A stretch of DNA of 5,809 nt. Origin: Desulfuromonadaceae bacterium (GTDB lineage Bacteria > Desulfobacterota > Desulfuromonadia > Desulfuromonadales > Geopsychrobacteraceae). Numbering within the stretch: the first letter of the stretch is position 1; each line of letters begins with the position of its first letter. The stretch covers positions 1 to 5,809 of the forward strand of contig WTCI01000215.1 in NCBI GenBank assembly GCA_013138655.1. Reading direction: 5' to 3'. The notes under the pieces were generated by a model that was given only the letters and a program-made list of their open reading frames with translations, did no database searches and was not told the origin of the DNA. Shown here piece after piece: positions 5,201-5,809 of the stretch. Made by a program: the position numbers and the translations under genes.

Positions 5201-5809
5201 CTAAGCAATTCTTTTTCTCATCGTAAATCCGATAAACAGGCAAACAATCAGACCAATGATGACTGCCGGAATGCCATAAGGACCAACACCTTTGGGGGAA
5301 CTGGCCAGACCGAAATTGTGGGCGAATGCCGCCCCGACGATCATGCCGAGGACAAAAACAGCGGCATCACCATCACCCTCGCCGGACAGAAAAAGCTGGC
5401 GTCCGGGGCACCCTCCGGCAAGGGCAAAGGCTAACCCGGCTAAAACCATCCCCGCGAAGTTCCAGATATGTATGGTATGAGCAACCGGCTGACCGTTGAA
5501 TCCCGGGTGAAACTGCCCGACGATAAGATTGGTGATAAAAGCAGCAACGATAAGTGCGACGAATCCTGAGAGAAGGTGGATTTGACGAAAGAGGATAAAA
5601 TCGCGCAGGGCACCCATGGTGCAGAATCTGCTTCGCTGGGCGAGGAATCCTATGAGCAGGCCAATTCCCAGAGATATAAGAAGGGGTGCGTGCATTGCGC
5701 CGGGACCTTTCAGGCTGTAAAAAAGGACCCCGCTTCTGTTTTGACCTTCAATCTGCGGAAAGGCAATGAGAAGAATCAAAAAACCAAGCATTATAAGCGG
5801 CAGCATCCA
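5201..5809 (-). CDS. YeeE/YedE-family membrane transporter, C-terminal part (partial)
   Basis: Inner-membrane permease of the YeeE/YedE family, whose members import thiosulfate (TsuA/YeeE) or are predicted to handle selenium (YedE). About 202 C-terminal residues are visible; the N-terminus lies beyond the right edge. Numbered from the Met at 5806, about six hydrophobic segments appear near 1-16, 41-56, 80-98, 114-135, 149-166 and 178-196. The signature AQRSRFCTMGALRD (56-69, C62) and the signature LAGGCPGRQLFLSGEGDGDA (129-148, C133) each present one cysteine, as in the family's substrate-relaying cysteines. The GEGDGDA and GAAFAHNFGLASS stretches fit the YedE-type putative selenium transporter better than TsuA, but this is a recollected family resemblance rather than a search result. 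It is the first visible gene of the operon, so the operon promoter lies outside the window. Confidence 0.88.
   Translation of the reverse strand, partial: WMLPLIMLGFLILLIAFPQIEGQNRSGVLFYSLKGPGAMHAPLLISLGIGLLIGFLAQRSRFCTMGALRDFILFRQIHLLSGFVALIVAAFITNLIVGQFHPGFNGQPVAHTIHIWNFAGMVLAGLAFALAGGCPGRQLFLSGEGDGDAAVFVLGMIVGAAFAHNFGLASSPKGVGPYGIPAVIIGLIVCLFIGFTMRKRIA

Overview
The window holds seven genes and one small mobile element. Two genes are cut by the window edges. The organism looks like a Gram-negative anaerobe of the Desulfuromonas/Geobacter type (Desulfobacterota). This is an inference from the selenium/sulfur-trafficking gene set, the style of the DnaE N-terminus and the moderate G+C content; no rRNA or other marker is present to confirm it.

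Layout. (1) Bases 1-1639, minus strand: the first 546 residues of the DNA polymerase III alpha subunit (dnaE), which runs off the left edge. (2) Bases 1640-1976: a divergent intergenic region with a candidate promoter for each flanking gene and a terminator-like hairpin in the dnaE leader. (3) Bases 1977-3014, plus strand: GMP reductase (guaC), followed by a probable terminator at 3082-3140. (4) Bases 3166-5809, minus strand: a tightly packed operon. In transcription order it encodes a YeeE/YedE-family membrane transporter (truncated by the right edge), a TusA-like sulfurtransferase, a DUF3343 protein with a cysteine-bearing C-terminal domain, a ribokinase-fold protein resembling NAD(P)HX dehydratase, and a small DUF1858 protein with a CxCC motif.

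How the genes may work together. The first three operon genes are spaced by 9 and 2 nt and the third and fourth overlap by 13 nt, so they are probably co-transcribed and translationally coupled. YedE-type permeases, TusA-like CPxP carriers and DUF3343 proteins recur together in selenium and sulfur handling. The visible cysteines suggest a relay from import through carriers to an unknown acceptor. The kinase-fold protein and the DUF1858 domain are the parts whose role is least clear.

Main discovery. Between the kinase-fold gene and the DUF1858 gene lies a 151-bp non-coding element (3418-3568). It has perfect 14-bp terminal inverted repeats beginning GTAA and a perfect 8-bp direct repeat (CTTTTTTC) on each side, the hallmarks of an IS66-type MITE. 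Removing the element and one copy of the direct repeat (159 bp, exactly 53 codons) joins the two genes in one open frame (...EILEKR-GYD-MSKK...). The insertion therefore appears to have split an ancestral 366-residue fusion protein into two cistrons. The stop codon of the first gene lies inside the element, and the second gene now starts at an ATG that has a ready-made ribosome binding site.
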